NCBI RefSeq assembly: GCF_004343705.1
Contig: NZ_SKFH01000017.1
Span: 1-64,000, forward strand
DNA from: Flaviaesturariibacter aridisoli
GTDB lineage: Bacteria > Bacteroidota > Bacteroidia > Chitinophagales > Chitinophagaceae
Length of the DNA: 64,000 nt
Direction: 5' to 3'
This document shows, piece after piece, positions 51,235 through 59,984 of the stretch. The position numbers were made by a program, and so were the translations under genes. Position 1 is the first letter of the stretch, and each line of letters opens with the position of its first letter. The notes under the pieces were generated by a model that did no database searches, had not been told where the DNA came from, and was given only the letters and a program-made list of their open reading frames with translations.

Positions 51235-52236
51235 ATGGCCATTTTAAATTTTCAGAAACCCGACAAGATCGTTCTCCAGAAAGTAACGGACTTCGAAGCC
51301 CAATTCGAGTTTCGTCCGCTGGAGCCGGGCTACGGCGTCACCATCGGTAACGCCCTGCGCCGCGTGCTGCTGAACTCGCTTGAAGGCTACGCCATCACCG
51401 GTGTACGCATCGAAGGCGTGGATCACGAATTTGCGACCATCAAAGGCGTTTCTGAAGACGTGGTGGAGATCATCCTCAACCTGAAGCAGGTTCGTTTCAA
51501 GAAGATCGTCGACCACGAGGTACAGAATGAGAAGATCACCCTGTCGGTGAAAAACCGCACGGAGCTGACCGCCGGCATGCTGGGCGAGGGCACTTCCTCC
51601 TTCCAGATCATGAACCCCGAGCTGCTCATCTGCACCCTCGATTCGTCGGCCAAGCTCGAGATCGAGCTCAGCATCGGCCGCGGCCGCGGCTATGTGCCCG
51701 CTGAAGAGAACCGCCCCAAGGATGCCGCCCTCGGCCTCATCCCCATGGACGCCATCTACACGCCCATCAAGAACGTGAAATACGCCATCGAGAACACCCG
51801 TGTGGAGCAGCGTACCGACTACGAGAAGCTCGTGATGGAAGTGACCACCGACGGCACCATTCACCCCGAGGAAGCCGTGAAGCAAGCTTCGCGCATCCTC
51901 ATCCAGCACCTCATGATCATCACCGATGAGAACATCACCTTCGATTCGAAAGAAGAGAAGAAGGAAGACATCGTGGACGAGCAGACCCTCCAGCTCCGCA
52001 AGGTGCTGAAGACCCCGCTGGAAGACCTGGATCTCTCCGTTCGCGCTTTCAACTGTCTTAAGGCAGCCAAGATCAACTCGCTCAGCGAGCTGGTACAGTA
52101 CGAGCAGGAAGACCTGATGAAGTTCCGCAACTTCGGCCAGAAGTCCCTTTCCGAGATCGAGCAGGTGCTCAACGAGCGCGGCCTCCATTTCGGTATGGAC
52201 CTCAGCAAACTCGGTCTTGACCGCGAAGAGTACTAA
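51235..52236 (+). CDS. rpoA: DNA-directed RNA polymerase alpha subunit
   Basis: 333 residues, dimerises to nucleate RNA polymerase assembly. N-terminal domain with [20 protein letters not shown] and GAAVTSVRIEG-equivalent [17 protein letters not shown]-terminal domain with [20 protein letters not shown] and [19 protein letters not shown]-type helix-hairpin-helix contacting DNA and activators. Normal length. It follows a 167-base gap with a terminator-like hairpin and repeats, so a separate promoter in that gap is possible although none was clearly seen. Confidence 0.98.
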   Translation: MAILNFQKPDKIVLQKVTDFEAQFEFRPLEPGYGVTIGNALRRVLLNSLEGYAITGVRIEGVDHEFATIKGVSEDVVEIILNLKQVRFKKIVDHEVQNEKITLSVKNRTELTAGMLGEGTSSFQIMNPELLICTLDSSAKLEIELSIGRGRGYVPAEENRPKDAALGLIPMDAIYTPIKNVKYAIENTRVEQRTDYEKLVMEVTTDGTIHPEEAVKQASRILIQHLMIITDENITFDSKEEKKEDIVDEQTLQLRKVLKTPLEDLDLSVRAFNCLKAAKINSLSELVQYEQEDLMKFRNFGQKSLSEIEQVLNERGLHFGMDLSKLGLDREEY

Positions 52237-52249
52237 AACAATCGCCTCG

Positions 52250-52354
52250 TCTGCTCATGTGCTAACCTGCTCATGGATCCCTGATGTCGGATGTCTGATA
52301 TCTGATCTGGTTGGTAGCGAACAAGCGTTAGCAGACTAGCACATCAGCACATTA
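52250..52354. repeat. facing inverted arms of gcacatgagcagg repeat in rpoA-rplQ gap
   Basis: The left arm is tctgctcatgtgctaacctg ctcatg (52250-52275); the right arm is gcagactagcacatcagcac atta (52331-52354). Between them lies a second wordy set, gatccctgatgtcggatgtc tgatatctgatc (52276-52307). Confidence 0.6.
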
Positions 52355-52366
52355 ATCCCTCATGTA

Positions 52367-52393
52367 GGCTGCAATTCCTGACACGGTGCAGCC
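52367..52393 (+). promoter_or_regulatory. hairpin just upstream of rplQ
   Basis: ggctgca (52367-52373) pairs with tgcagcc (52387-52393) across a 13-base loop, 17 bases before the rplQ ATG. It could be an RNA-level control or processing site; there is no T run. Confidence 0.35.
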
Positions 52394-52410
52394 GATAAAA
52401 CTCAAATGTC

Positions 52411-52935
52411 ATGCGTCACGGAGACAAAATCAAAAACCTGGGCCGAACCAAATCGCATCGCGATGCCCTGATGATGAACCTTACGATCTCGCTGATCGAG
52501 CACAAGCGTATCGTTACGACCCTGGCCAAAGCCAAGGCCCTGCGCGTTTACGCCGAGCCCCTGATCACGAAGGCGAAAGAAAACACCACGCACCAGCGTC
52601 GTATCGTTTTCGCCTACCTGCAGAACAAGGAAGCCATCAAGGAACTGTTCGGAACCATTGCCGAGAAAGTGGCCGGCCGCCCCGGTGGCTACACCCGTAT
52701 CATCAAGCTGGGCATCCGCCCCGGTGATGCCGCTGAAATGGCAATGATCGAGCTGGTTGATTTCAACGAGATCTACGGCAAGGCAACCGCCAAGAAGGAC
52801 GAACCCGCCAAGCGTACCCGCCGCGCAGGTGCTGCCAAGAAGAAAGCCGAAGCCCCCGCGGCCGACGCGCAGACCGAAGCACCGGAAGCCCCCGCAGCCG
52901 ACGCCACGGAAGCTACCGAGCAACAGCCTTCCTAA
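52411..52935 (+). CDS. rplQ: 50S ribosomal protein L17 (bL17) with C-terminal extension
   Basis: 174 residues. The L17 core covers about 1-118 ([60 protein letters not shown]); the remaining about 55 residues are Ala/Pro/Glu/Lys-rich ([20 protein letters not shown], then [19 protein letters not shown]), longer than the about 127 of E. coli. Such tails are common in Bacteroidota L17. Last gene of the ribosomal cluster, followed by a strong terminator. Confidence 0.96.
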   Translation: MRHGDKIKNLGRTKSHRDALMMNLTISLIEHKRIVTTLAKAKALRVYAEPLITKAKENTTHQRRIVFAYLQNKEAIKELFGTIAEKVAGRPGGYTRIIKLGIRPGDAAEMAMIELVDFNEIYGKATAKKDEPAKRTRRAGAAKKKAEAPAADAQTEAPEAPAADATEATEQQPS

Positions 52936-52957
52936 GCGAACCTTCGCTACAAGTCAT

Positions 52958-52989
52958 AGAGGCAGCGCATGTGCGCTGCCTCTTTTTGT
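52958..52989 (+). terminator. intrinsic terminator of ribosomal cluster
   Basis: agaggcagcgca (52958-52969), loop tg, tgcgctgcctct (52972-52983), perfect 12-bp stem, then ttttt. Confidence 0.9.
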
Positions 52990-53049
52990 TTGTTAGGGCT
53001 GAGTTTCCTACTTTTACACATAACTAAAACTTATTATAGCCAACTGCTT

Positions 53050-54018
53050 ATGAAATCGTTATTGCTACCCGTACTCCTCCTCCTGGGCCTCTGTGCAACC
53101 GCCGGCGAACCGGGCGATACTACCCAAATCAACAAACTGGCCGAAGAGCTGGTAAAGCTTCAGAAGATTGAGCAAGGCCTCAAGTACCAGACCGGTAAAA
53201 TCAGCCTGACCAATGGCGTTGCCACCGTGAACGTACCCAAAGGCTTCCGCTTCCTGGGCCCCGAAGACAGTAAAAAAGTGCTGGAAGACGCCTGGGGCAA
53301 CCTCCCCGGCGACGCGCCGCTCGGCATGATCGTGCCTGGCGATGAAGGCAGCGCCATCAACGCCGACTATGCCTTTATCGTTCAGTACGAAGGCATGGGC
53401 TATGTGAAGGACAACGACGCCGACAAGATCAACTACGACGACCTGCTGAAGCAAATGAAAGAAGACGGTGTTGCCGCCAACGCCGAACGCCGCAAGCAGG
53501 GGCTGCAAACCCTCGACCTGCTTGGCTGGGCCAGCAAGCCGCATTACGACAAAGCCAATAAGATCCTCTACTGGGCCAAGGAAATCCGGGCGGAAGGCTC
53601 CGAAGAGCACACGCTCAACTACGACATCCGCGTGCTCGGCCGCAAAGGCGTGCTCGTGTTGCAGGCGGTAGCCGGTATGAGCCAGCTCGATAGTGTCAAC
53701 GTGCATATCAAAGACGTGCTGGGCATGGTGGCCTTCAACGAGGGGCACCGCTACGCCGACTTCGATTCCAACACGGACGAAATCGCCGCCTGGACTATCG
53801 GCGGCCTCGTAGCCGGCAAGGTGCTCGCCAAGGTGGGCTTCTTCGCCATCATCCTGAAATACATCAAGCTGATCGTGCTCGGCCTCGTAGCCATCGTGGG
53901 CGGCATCTGGCGCCGCATCACGGGCCGCAAAAAGGAGGACGACGGACCGATTGCCTACGATCCCGCCCCCGACCCTGCCCCGGCTCCCGAGCCGGCGCCG
54001 GTGGAAGAAAACGCCTGA
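53050..54018 (+). CDS. DUF2167 membrane-anchored protein
   Basis: 322 residues from ATG 53050. Signal peptide (about 1-18), a periplasmic beta-rich domain (LKYQTGKISLTNGVATVNVP KGF, ending near residue 220) matching DUF2167, then one or two hydrophobic segments (about 242-285, IGGLVAGKVLAKVGFFAIIL and KLIVLGLVAIVGGIWRR) and an acidic Pro-rich tail (PAPDPAPAPEPAPVEENA, with repeated PAP). Family function unknown. The upstream 31 bases belong to the terminator region, so it has a separate promoter (a tacttttac box lies near 53013). Confidence 0.8.
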   Translation: MKSLLLPVLLLLGLCATAGEPGDTTQINKLAEELVKLQKIEQGLKYQTGKISLTNGVATVNVPKGFRFLGPEDSKKVLEDAWGNLPGDAPLGMIVPGDEGSAINADYAFIVQYEGMGYVKDNDADKINYDDLLKQMKEDGVAANAERRKQGLQTLDLLGWASKPHYDKANKILYWAKEIRAEGSEEHTLNYDIRVLGRKGVLVLQAVAGMSQLDSVNVHIKDVLGMVAFNEGHRYADFDSNTDEIAAWTIGGLVAGKVLAKVGFFAIILKYIKLIVLGLVAIVGGIWRRITGRKKEDDGPIAYDPAPDPAPAPEPAPVEENA

Positions 54019-54034
54019 TCGGACAGTTTAGTTG

Positions 54035-54068
54035 AAGGGCCCATGTGCAATGCGCATGGGCCCTTTTA
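54035..54068 (+). terminator. intrinsic terminator
   Basis: aagggcccatg (54035-54045) and catgggccctt (54055-54065), then tttt. Ends the DUF2167 gene. Confidence 0.85.
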
Positions 54069-54116
54069 TTTTGGGCTTTTGGATTACCCAAAATTTTACA
54101 GAAAATTTCCCGCTAA

Positions 54117-54149
54117 TTGCCCCCTTCGGAAAGCAGGGGGCTATTTTTG
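54117..54149 (+). promoter_or_regulatory. promoter of carA
   Basis: TTG at 54117-54119 and perfect TATTTTTG at 54142-54149; the ATG is five bases downstream. A gcccccttcg...gcagggggc hairpin lies between the two elements. Confidence 0.65.
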
Positions 54150-54154
54150 CGCCC

Positions 54155-55264
54155 ATGACCCCTCAACGTGAAGCCCTCCTTGTACTCGAAGACGGCACCG
54201 TGTGCCGCGGAAAAGCCTTTGGCGCTATCGGAACCACCGGCGGCGAGATCTGCTTCAATACCGGGATGACCGGTTACCAGGAAGTGTTTACCGACCCCAG
54301 CTACTACGGCCAGGTGCTCATCATGAACAATGTGCATATTGGCAACTACGGTGTGAAGGAAGCCGACGTGGAAAGCGATGCGATCAAGATCAAGGGACTG
54401 ATCGGCCGCAACCTCGAGGAGCTCTTCTCCCGCCGCCAGGCCGAGGGCTCGCTCGACCAGTACCTCATAGACCAGAACATCGTAGCCATCGAAGGCGTGG
54501 ACACCCGCGCGCTGGTGGCGGCAATCCGGGACAAAGGCGCCCAGAACTGCATCATCTCCTCCGAGATCCTCGACCCCGAAGAGCTGAAGAAGAAGCTCGC
54601 TGAAGTGCCCGATATGGACGGCCTGGAGCTCGCTTCGCTGGTAAGCACACGCGTGTCTTACGAACTCGGCGACCCTGCTTCGCCGGTGCGCATCGCCGTG
54701 CTCGACTTCGGGGTGAAGCGCAACATCCTCAACTGTATGACCGACCGCGGTGCCTATGTGAAAGTTTTTCCCGCGAAGGCCGACCCGGCTGAGATCCGGG
54801 CCTTCGGCGCCAACGGCTACTTTATCTCCAACGGCCCCGGCGACCCCGCGGCTATGGACTATGCCATCGGCACCGTGCGCGAGCTGCTCAACGACAACAA
54901 ACCCACCTTCGGCATTTGCATGGGCCACCAGCTGCTGGCGCTCGCCAACGGCATCCCCACATTCAAGATGCACCACGGCCACCGCGGGCTCAACCACCCG
55001 GTAAAGAACCTGCTTACGGGCCGCTGTGAGATCACAACGCAGAACCACGGCTTCGGTGTAGACCCTGAAGCGGTACGGAAAGCCGATCACATCGAAATCA
55101 CCCACGTGAACCTCAACGACCAATCCATTGAAGGGATCCGCGTCAAGGGAAAGCCGGCCTTCTCGGTGCAATACCACCCGGAAGCCACGCCAGGCCCGCA
55201 CGACAGCCGCTACCTCTTCGACGACTTCGTGGAGATGGTCCGTAGTTATACGGGAACGAACTAA
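54155..55264 (+). CDS. carA: carbamoyl-phosphate synthase small subunit
   Basis: Glutaminase subunit that feeds ammonia to CarB for arginine and pyrimidine synthesis. 369 residues: an N-terminal CPSase_sm_chain domain (ALLVLEDGTVCRGKAFGAIG, ETGMTGYQE-type sequence) and a class I amidotransferase with the nucleophile Cys in KPTFGICMGHQLLALANG and catalytic His/Glu in SVQYHPEATPGPHDSRYLFD. The start at 54155 follows a promoter by five bases. carB is not downstream; a terminator follows immediately, so the large subunit is encoded elsewhere. Linkage to rplQ is common in the class. Confidence 0.97.
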   Translation: MTPQREALLVLEDGTVCRGKAFGAIGTTGGEICFNTGMTGYQEVFTDPSYYGQVLIMNNVHIGNYGVKEADVESDAIKIKGLIGRNLEELFSRRQAEGSLDQYLIDQNIVAIEGVDTRALVAAIRDKGAQNCIISSEILDPEELKKKLAEVPDMDGLELASLVSTRVSYELGDPASPVRIAVLDFGVKRNILNCMTDRGAYVKVFPAKADPAEIRAFGANGYFISNGPGDPAAMDYAIGTVRELLNDNKPTFGICMGHQLLALANGIPTFKMHHGHRGLNHPVKNLLTGRCEITTQNHGFGVDPEAVRKADHIEITHVNLNDQSIEGIRVKGKPAFSVQYHPEATPGPHDSRYLFDDFVEMVRSYTGTN

Positions 55265-55266
55265 AA

Positions 55267-55297
55267 AGAAAACCGGCCCCAGGGGCCGGTTTTCTTT
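55267..55297. terminator. bidirectional intrinsic terminator
   Basis: aagaaaaccggcccc and ggggccggttttctt around a single a, with A/T runs on both sides, between convergent carA and the M1 peptidase gene; it almost touches both stops. Confidence 0.9.
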
Positions 55298-57241
55298 TTA
55301 GCGGGAAGCGATCAGCAACTGCAACCGCGAAGCACCTTTTTTTCGCTGACTCAGCTCGAGCCAATAAACGCCGGGCGGGAGGCCGGCGACCGGGATGGTG
55401 GCCTGCGTGCCCGACGGGAAGGGCCGCTCCAGTACTTTCTGCCCGGCGGCATTGAACAACCGAAGCGTAGTGCCGCTCCAGTTGCCGGCCGGCAGCCTTA
55501 TTGTTACCGATGTGCGCGCGGGGTTGGGGTACACCGCCCATTGCCCGGGCGGCAATAACTCCGGCACCGAGGTGAGCACGCGCTGTACGGTCTTCGTCTT
55601 GCTCAGGATCCAGAGTTGCGGATCGATGATCATCGTGTCGGGCGTAAAGCCCAGGTTGAACGTGAACAGCTGTCCCGTCTGCGTATGATTGGCGACAACG
55701 GTGGTGTCGTGCGTGGCGTCTTTAAACTGCAGCGGTACGGGCATTTCATAGAAGGAAACAGAAGGATGCGACTGCGTCTGGCTGAGCGTTACCTGTACGG
55801 AGCCGCCACTGAGCGGCGTCCATTGCGCGCTGTAGTTGGGAAATCCCTGGCCGTAAAACCAGTCGTTGAAAAATTCAGCGAGCGATTGCACGCTTTCCGC
55901 TTCCAGGTTGCGCTGCAGGTCGGCGGTGAGCACCGTGCCGTAGGCGATCGTCGGATCGTTGAGATAACGGCGGAGGCCCCGGTAAAACACGGAGTCGCCC
56001 AATTTCCAGCGAAGCATCACACCCAGGTAGCCGCCTTTTTTGTAGGTAAGACGGTTGTCGAAGATCCGCGCCTCGTTGACGGTGTCGGCCGGCGGTATGT
56101 AAACCGATCCATTCGTGAGCGCCGTAACGGTGTTCGTCCAGCTTTGCAGGAAAGGCACGCGCGTGGCCGGCGCGGTGAGCAGCATGAACTGGAATTCCAT
56201 GTAGCTCGCAAAGCCTTCGTTGAGCCAGATGTCGCTCCAGCTGCGGCAGGTGACCTTGTCGCCGAACCATTGGTGGGCGAGCTCGTGCGCCACCAGTGGC
56301 TGCGAGGTGGAGCCCAGGAATGTATTGGTCTGGTGCTCCATCCCGCCACCCAAATTCCATTGGGTCTGGCCGTACCGTTCGTTGAGAAAGGGGTAGTCGG
56401 AAATGAGCGGTGTGAATTCCTGCAGGCAGAATTTCGCTGTGCCCAGGATCGGCTGGAAGGCCGTGGAGTTTTCCGGGTAGGCGTACAATACCAGCGGCAG
56501 GTCGCGGCCCGGGAGCGTAGCGTTGTCCGTGCTGATAACGTAGTTGGTGGCGGCCACGGCCACGAGGTACGGCGCAATGGGATAGCGGTGCTTCCAGCGC
56601 GTGGTGCGCATCCCTGCCGTCACGCTTTCCTCCACGGGCAGCCCGTTCGACGAAGAAATATATTGGGAGGGACAGGTGATGTACAGGTCCACGGAGTCGG
56701 CCTTGTCGGCGTTTACATCTTTGCAGGGCCACCAATGGCTGGCGCCGTACGATTCGGACTGTGTGAAGAGCAGGGGCGTGCCGGCATGGTTCGTGGTTAC
56801 GTAATACCCGCTGTTGGGCGGCGTGCCCCGGTAGTGTACACGCACCGAGTCAAGCGCCCCCGCCGCGATCGGGGCGGCGAAGTTGATCTTGAGGCTGTTG
56901 TCGGTGCCGCGCACGAAGGTGGCATTGCTGCCGTGGTAAACAACGCTGTCCACCGTCAGCTGGTTGTGCAGGTCGAAGGTGATGGACGTGGCGGTAGCCG
57001 TGGCGCGGAAGCGCGTCATGACGGCGCCGGTGATGGTGCGCACCGCGGGGTTGACGGTCCAGTAACAGCGGTAGTAGGTTACGTCGTAATTGGAAGAAGC
57101 CACCGAGTTGACCCGCTGGGTGCGGGCGGCCTGAAAATGGCGCCGCTCGGCACTGATCAGCGCTTTGGTTTCGGAAGCAGTTAGCTGGGCGGCCGCGGAA
57201 AAAGAGCCCAGGAGCAGCAGGTAGAGGAATGTGTTTCGCAT
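55298..57241 (-). CDS. M1-family aminopeptidase with T9SS sorting domain
   Basis: 647-residue secreted zinc aminopeptidase. Signal peptide (1-18), beta-sandwich domain, then catalytic domain with GGGMEH (298-303, the exopeptidase motif, usually GxMEN), VAHELAHQWFGD (zinc ligands His319 and His323, catalytic Glu320) and LNEGFASY with Glu342 as third ligand. The C-terminal 80 residues (from about 565, VYPNPARTSVTIRLPAG, then GLPPGVYWLEL) are a Por secretion tail, a T9SS type A sorting signal, so the enzyme is exported to the surface or medium. It is convergent with carA and divergent from aroQ. Confidence 0.93.
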   Translation of the reverse strand: MRNTFLYLLLLGSFSAAAQLTASETKALISAERRHFQAARTQRVNSVASSNYDVTYYRCYWTVNPAVRTITGAVMTRFRATATATSITFDLHNQLTVDSVVYHGSNATFVRGTDNSLKINFAAPIAAGALDSVRVHYRGTPPNSGYYVTTNHAGTPLLFTQSESYGASHWWPCKDVNADKADSVDLYITCPSQYISSSNGLPVEESVTAGMRTTRWKHRYPIAPYLVAVAATNYVISTDNATLPGRDLPLVLYAYPENSTAFQPILGTAKFCLQEFTPLISDYPFLNERYGQTQWNLGGGMEHQTNTFLGSTSQPLVAHELAHQWFGDKVTCRSWSDIWLNEGFASYMEFQFMLLTAPATRVPFLQSWTNTVTALTNGSVYIPPADTVNEARIFDNRLTYKKGGYLGVMLRWKLGDSVFYRGLRRYLNDPTIAYGTVLTADLQRNLEAESVQSLAEFFNDWFYGQGFPNYSAQWTPLSGGSVQVTLSQTQSHPSVSFYEMPVPLQFKDATHDTTVVANHTQTGQLFTFNLGFTPDTMIIDPQLWILSKTKTVQRVLTSVPELLPPGQWAVYPNPARTSVTIRLPAGNWSGTTLRLFNAAGQKVLERPFPSGTQATIPVAGLPPGVYWLELSQRKKGASRLQLLIASR

Positions 57242-57333
57242 AGACGGGAATACGCGTTCGCGCCAGCCAATTTACAGCATAATTGCATCAAGGCTCCGAA
57301 CCGTTGCATTAACTGTCGATTTACCTTAGTGAA

Positions 57334-57750
57334 ATGAAGATCGCCATCATCAATGGTCCCAACCTCAACCTGCTGGGCAAGCGCGAAACGGATATCTACG
57401 GCAACGAGCCTTTCGAAACCTACCTCGACCGCCTGCGCGGACGCTATAAGGAACACGAGCTGCACTACTATCAAAGCAATGTCGAAGGAGAGCTGATCAA
57501 CGAATTGCAGCGCGCCGGCTTCGGCTACGATGGCATCATTCTTAACCCCGGCGGCTACACCCACACATCGGTGGCCATCGGCGATGCCATTGCTGCCATC
57601 CCGGCGCAGGTGGTGGAAGTGCATATTTCGAATGTGCATGCCCGTGAAGAATTCCGAAAACTGTCGCACGTGTCGGGAAAGGCCGCCGGCAGCATCTTCG
57701 GACTCGGCCTGCGCGGTTACGAGCTGGCGCTGCTCTGGCTGCTTGGGTAG
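57334..57750 (+). CDS. aroQ: 3-dehydroquinate dehydratase, type II
   Basis: Third step of the shikimate pathway: removes water from 3-dehydroquinate by a reversible anti-elimination. 138 residues with NGPNLNLLGKRE, the catalytic Tyr loop region, YQSNVEGELINELQ, NPGGYTHTSVAIGDAI and VEVHISNVHAREEFR with the catalytic His and Arg. The normal length is about 145. The 3' end overlaps that of the convergent FUSC-type gene by 34 bases, which is tight for two independent coding ends. Confidence 0.96.
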   Translation: MKIAIINGPNLNLLGKRETDIYGNEPFETYLDRLRGRYKEHELHYYQSNVEGELINELQRAGFGYDGIILNPGGYTHTSVAIGDAIAAIPAQVVEVHISNVHAREEFRKLSHVSGKAAGSIFGLGLRGYELALLWLLG

Positions 57751-59879
57751 CTTTCGGCAAGCACGCGCTGCATGTCGGCGCACACCTGTGCAATGAAGGC
57801 CAGCTGGCCTGCGAGCAGCGGCTCGGGCGTCGCTTCCCCGGTAGCTGTCGGTACTGCGGCTGTATCCGCTTTTTCTTTCGCTACCGGGGCTCCCACCAGT
57901 TCGGCGGCAGAGGAAAGCGACAGCAAGGCTTTGTGCGCCAGCTGGCGCAGCGGTGCGGGCGCAGGCCGCGGCTCCTTCTGCCGCAGCTCGGCAAGCGCCG
58001 AGGCAATGTTGGAGAAGAGGATATGCTGCAACACGATGAACTGCTGCAATTGCTGGGTAGCACGCTGCAACGTACGCGGCTCATTGAGCATCCGTTGAAA
58101 GGCGGCCGAAAGGTTCGCGGTCTGCACGTAGATCTCCTTGCGCGTCAGCTTATAGGGCAGCGGCGCGACCGTCTTACCTTCCAGTGCCTGTGCCAGCAGC
58201 GACAGGTAGCGGCGGTCGGCGGAGAGCAGTCCCTGCAGGTGGGCCGACAACTGGCGAGCCTCCCAGGAAGGGAACAGCAGTACGCTGCAGCCGAAGGCGA
58301 GTGCGCATCCAAGCACCGTGTCGAAGAGGCGCTCGAGCGCTACTTCCCGGAACGGCATGCCCAGGAACGAAAACAGCAGGATCACAAAAGGCGTGGTGAA
58401 GATCACCATCACGAGGTAGTTGATCCGCATGAATGAATAGGTGAGCAGCATGCACAGCACCATGATGGCAAACTGCGCTTTCGTTGAAGGGACCAGTAGT
58501 AATACGGTCACGCCCAAAAGTCCGCCGGCCACGGTGCCGATGATGCGGTGGATGTTGCGCTCGCGCGTCAGGCTGAAGGCCGGCTTCAGGATGAAGGCGA
58601 TGGTGAGCAGCACCCAGTAGCTGTGTTGCCCGTAGCCGATGAGCAGCGTCATTCCGTATCCGGCGAGACAGGCCACAGCTACGCGAAGGCTATGGCGGAA
58701 CACGCCGGAGCCGAGCGTAATGTTGTCGGCGAAAATGCGCGGGTCGAGGGGTTGGTGATTAACGAAGCGGCCGTGGTCAAGGCGGTTGCTGCGCTCTCCG
58801 GGCTCGGCGGCGAAATAGCGTTCCAGCTCACTCATCCGCTGCGTCAACCGCCGCAGGTTGACGAGAATCTTGCGGAGCACCAGGTGACTTTCACTCGGCA
58901 GCTTCGGCAACGCATCCATTTCCGCCTTGAGCGCGGTCAATTGCTCCTCAACGGCGAGCCCGTTTTGGTATGGCCGGTTCATCTGCACGGCCGCGCCCAT
59001 CGCGTCGATCTCGCGGGCCAGCGTGCCGATCAGCGCCGATATTTTTTCGAGCATCCCTGTTGCGGCAAAGCGTTCGCGCAAGGAGGCATAGTCGTAATAG
59101 ATATGCGTCATCTCCTCGAACAGGTCTACGGCCTCCACGAACATGAGCACGAGGCGGCGGCCGGGCAGTGTCGTTTCCTGCACGATCTGGCGCGTCTTGA
59201 ACAGGATCTCCCGCACGGCGTCCTGCTTTTCGTGCACGATCACCTGGCGCGCTACCATCTTGCGGTAATCTTCGAGCAGGTCGGTGGACGGGTCGTAGAA
59301 GCGGGCTTTGGTTTCCAGGTAACGGGCCATCTCGCGGAGGCAGTCGCCCAGCACCCGTTGTGCCGGTCGGTAGGGGCTCATGAGCGAAAACAGCTGGCTC
59401 AAGCTGAAGTACCACAGCCCGCCCGCGGCGATGAGCGCCGCGTGGACCAGCGCCCCGGCCGGCGGCGTTTCCTTGTCCATCGTCAGGATCATGATCAGGA
59501 TGGCGGCATTGCCCACACCGGCGGCGCGCGGGCCGTAAGCATTGAACATCGAAAAGAAAAAAGCGACCGCCACCAACTCAACGGCCATTGTGGCCGGGTG
59601 CATCCGGGCAAAAGTGGTGAGCGTGGCGATGACGAAGAGGGCAAGGGTGGCGAGCAGCATGCCGTTGCGCTTGTTGGTCAGGGGACCGGGTGCATCGGTG
59701 AGCGACACGCAAAGGGCGCCCAGCGACAGGGTCATGCCCAGCTCGAAGCGCCCGGTGTAAAATCCGGCCAGCGCAGGAACAAGGATGGCCACCGTCGTGC
59801 GCAGCCCGTCCGCAAAGGCCTGGCTGTAGAGAAAGTAGCGGATCTCCCGCCGTTCGAAGCGCAAGGGTAGGGGCATCAT
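57717..59879 (-). CDS. FUSC/YccS-type membrane protein
   Basis: 720 residues with two blocks of hydrophobic helices (about 20-150 and 395-535) separated by a long cytoplasmic helical region, the layout of YccS/YhfK and aromatic-acid exporter FUSC proteins. Segments such as AGFYTGRFELGMTLSLGALC, then HSYWVLLTIAFILKPAFSLT and RIIGTVAGGLLGVTVLLL, match that family. Some relatives export aromatic acids or fusaric acid; the substrate here is unknown. The C-terminal about 100 residues are Ala/Ser/Pro-rich. Its 3' end overlaps aroQ on the other strand by 34 bases. Confidence 0.88.
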   Translation of the reverse strand: MMPLPLRFERREIRYFLYSQAFADGLRTTVAILVPALAGFYTGRFELGMTLSLGALCVSLTDAPGPLTNKRNGMLLATLALFVIATLTTFARMHPATMAVELVAVAFFFSMFNAYGPRAAGVGNAAILIMILTMDKETPPAGALVHAALIAAGGLWYFSLSQLFSLMSPYRPAQRVLGDCLREMARYLETKARFYDPSTDLLEDYRKMVARQVIVHEKQDAVREILFKTRQIVQETTLPGRRLVLMFVEAVDLFEEMTHIYYDYASLRERFAATGMLEKISALIGTLAREIDAMGAAVQMNRPYQNGLAVEEQLTALKAEMDALPKLPSESHLVLRKILVNLRRLTQRMSELERYFAAEPGERSNRLDHGRFVNHQPLDPRIFADNITLGSGVFRHSLRVAVACLAGYGMTLLIGYGQHSYWVLLTIAFILKPAFSLTRERNIHRIIGTVAGGLLGVTVLLLVPSTKAQFAIMVLCMLLTYSFMRINYLVMVIFTTPFVILLFSFLGMPFREVALERLFDTVLGCALAFGCSVLLFPSWEARQLSAHLQGLLSADRRYLSLLAQALEGKTVAPLPYKLTRKEIYVQTANLSAAFQRMLNEPRTLQRATQQLQQFIVLQHILFSNIASALAELRQKEPRPAPAPLRQLAHKALLSLSSAAELVGAPVAKEKADTAAVPTATGEATPEPLLAGQLAFIAQVCADMQRVLAESYPSSQSSASS

Positions 59880-59984
59880 GGGCTGGCTGCGAAAGTACGC
59901 CCCGGCCTTTCCTGAGCAAAAACAGGCCGCCGGCTAAGTTGCCTCATCAGGAGCTTTCCCGTTCCTGCCGTTCTTTGCAGCTGT

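Noticed and set aside
55298-57241. Altered GxMEN motif (GGGMEH) as evidence of inactivation
   Set aside because: GGGMEHQ is a form seen in Bacteroidota M1 peptidases and all zinc ligands are present.
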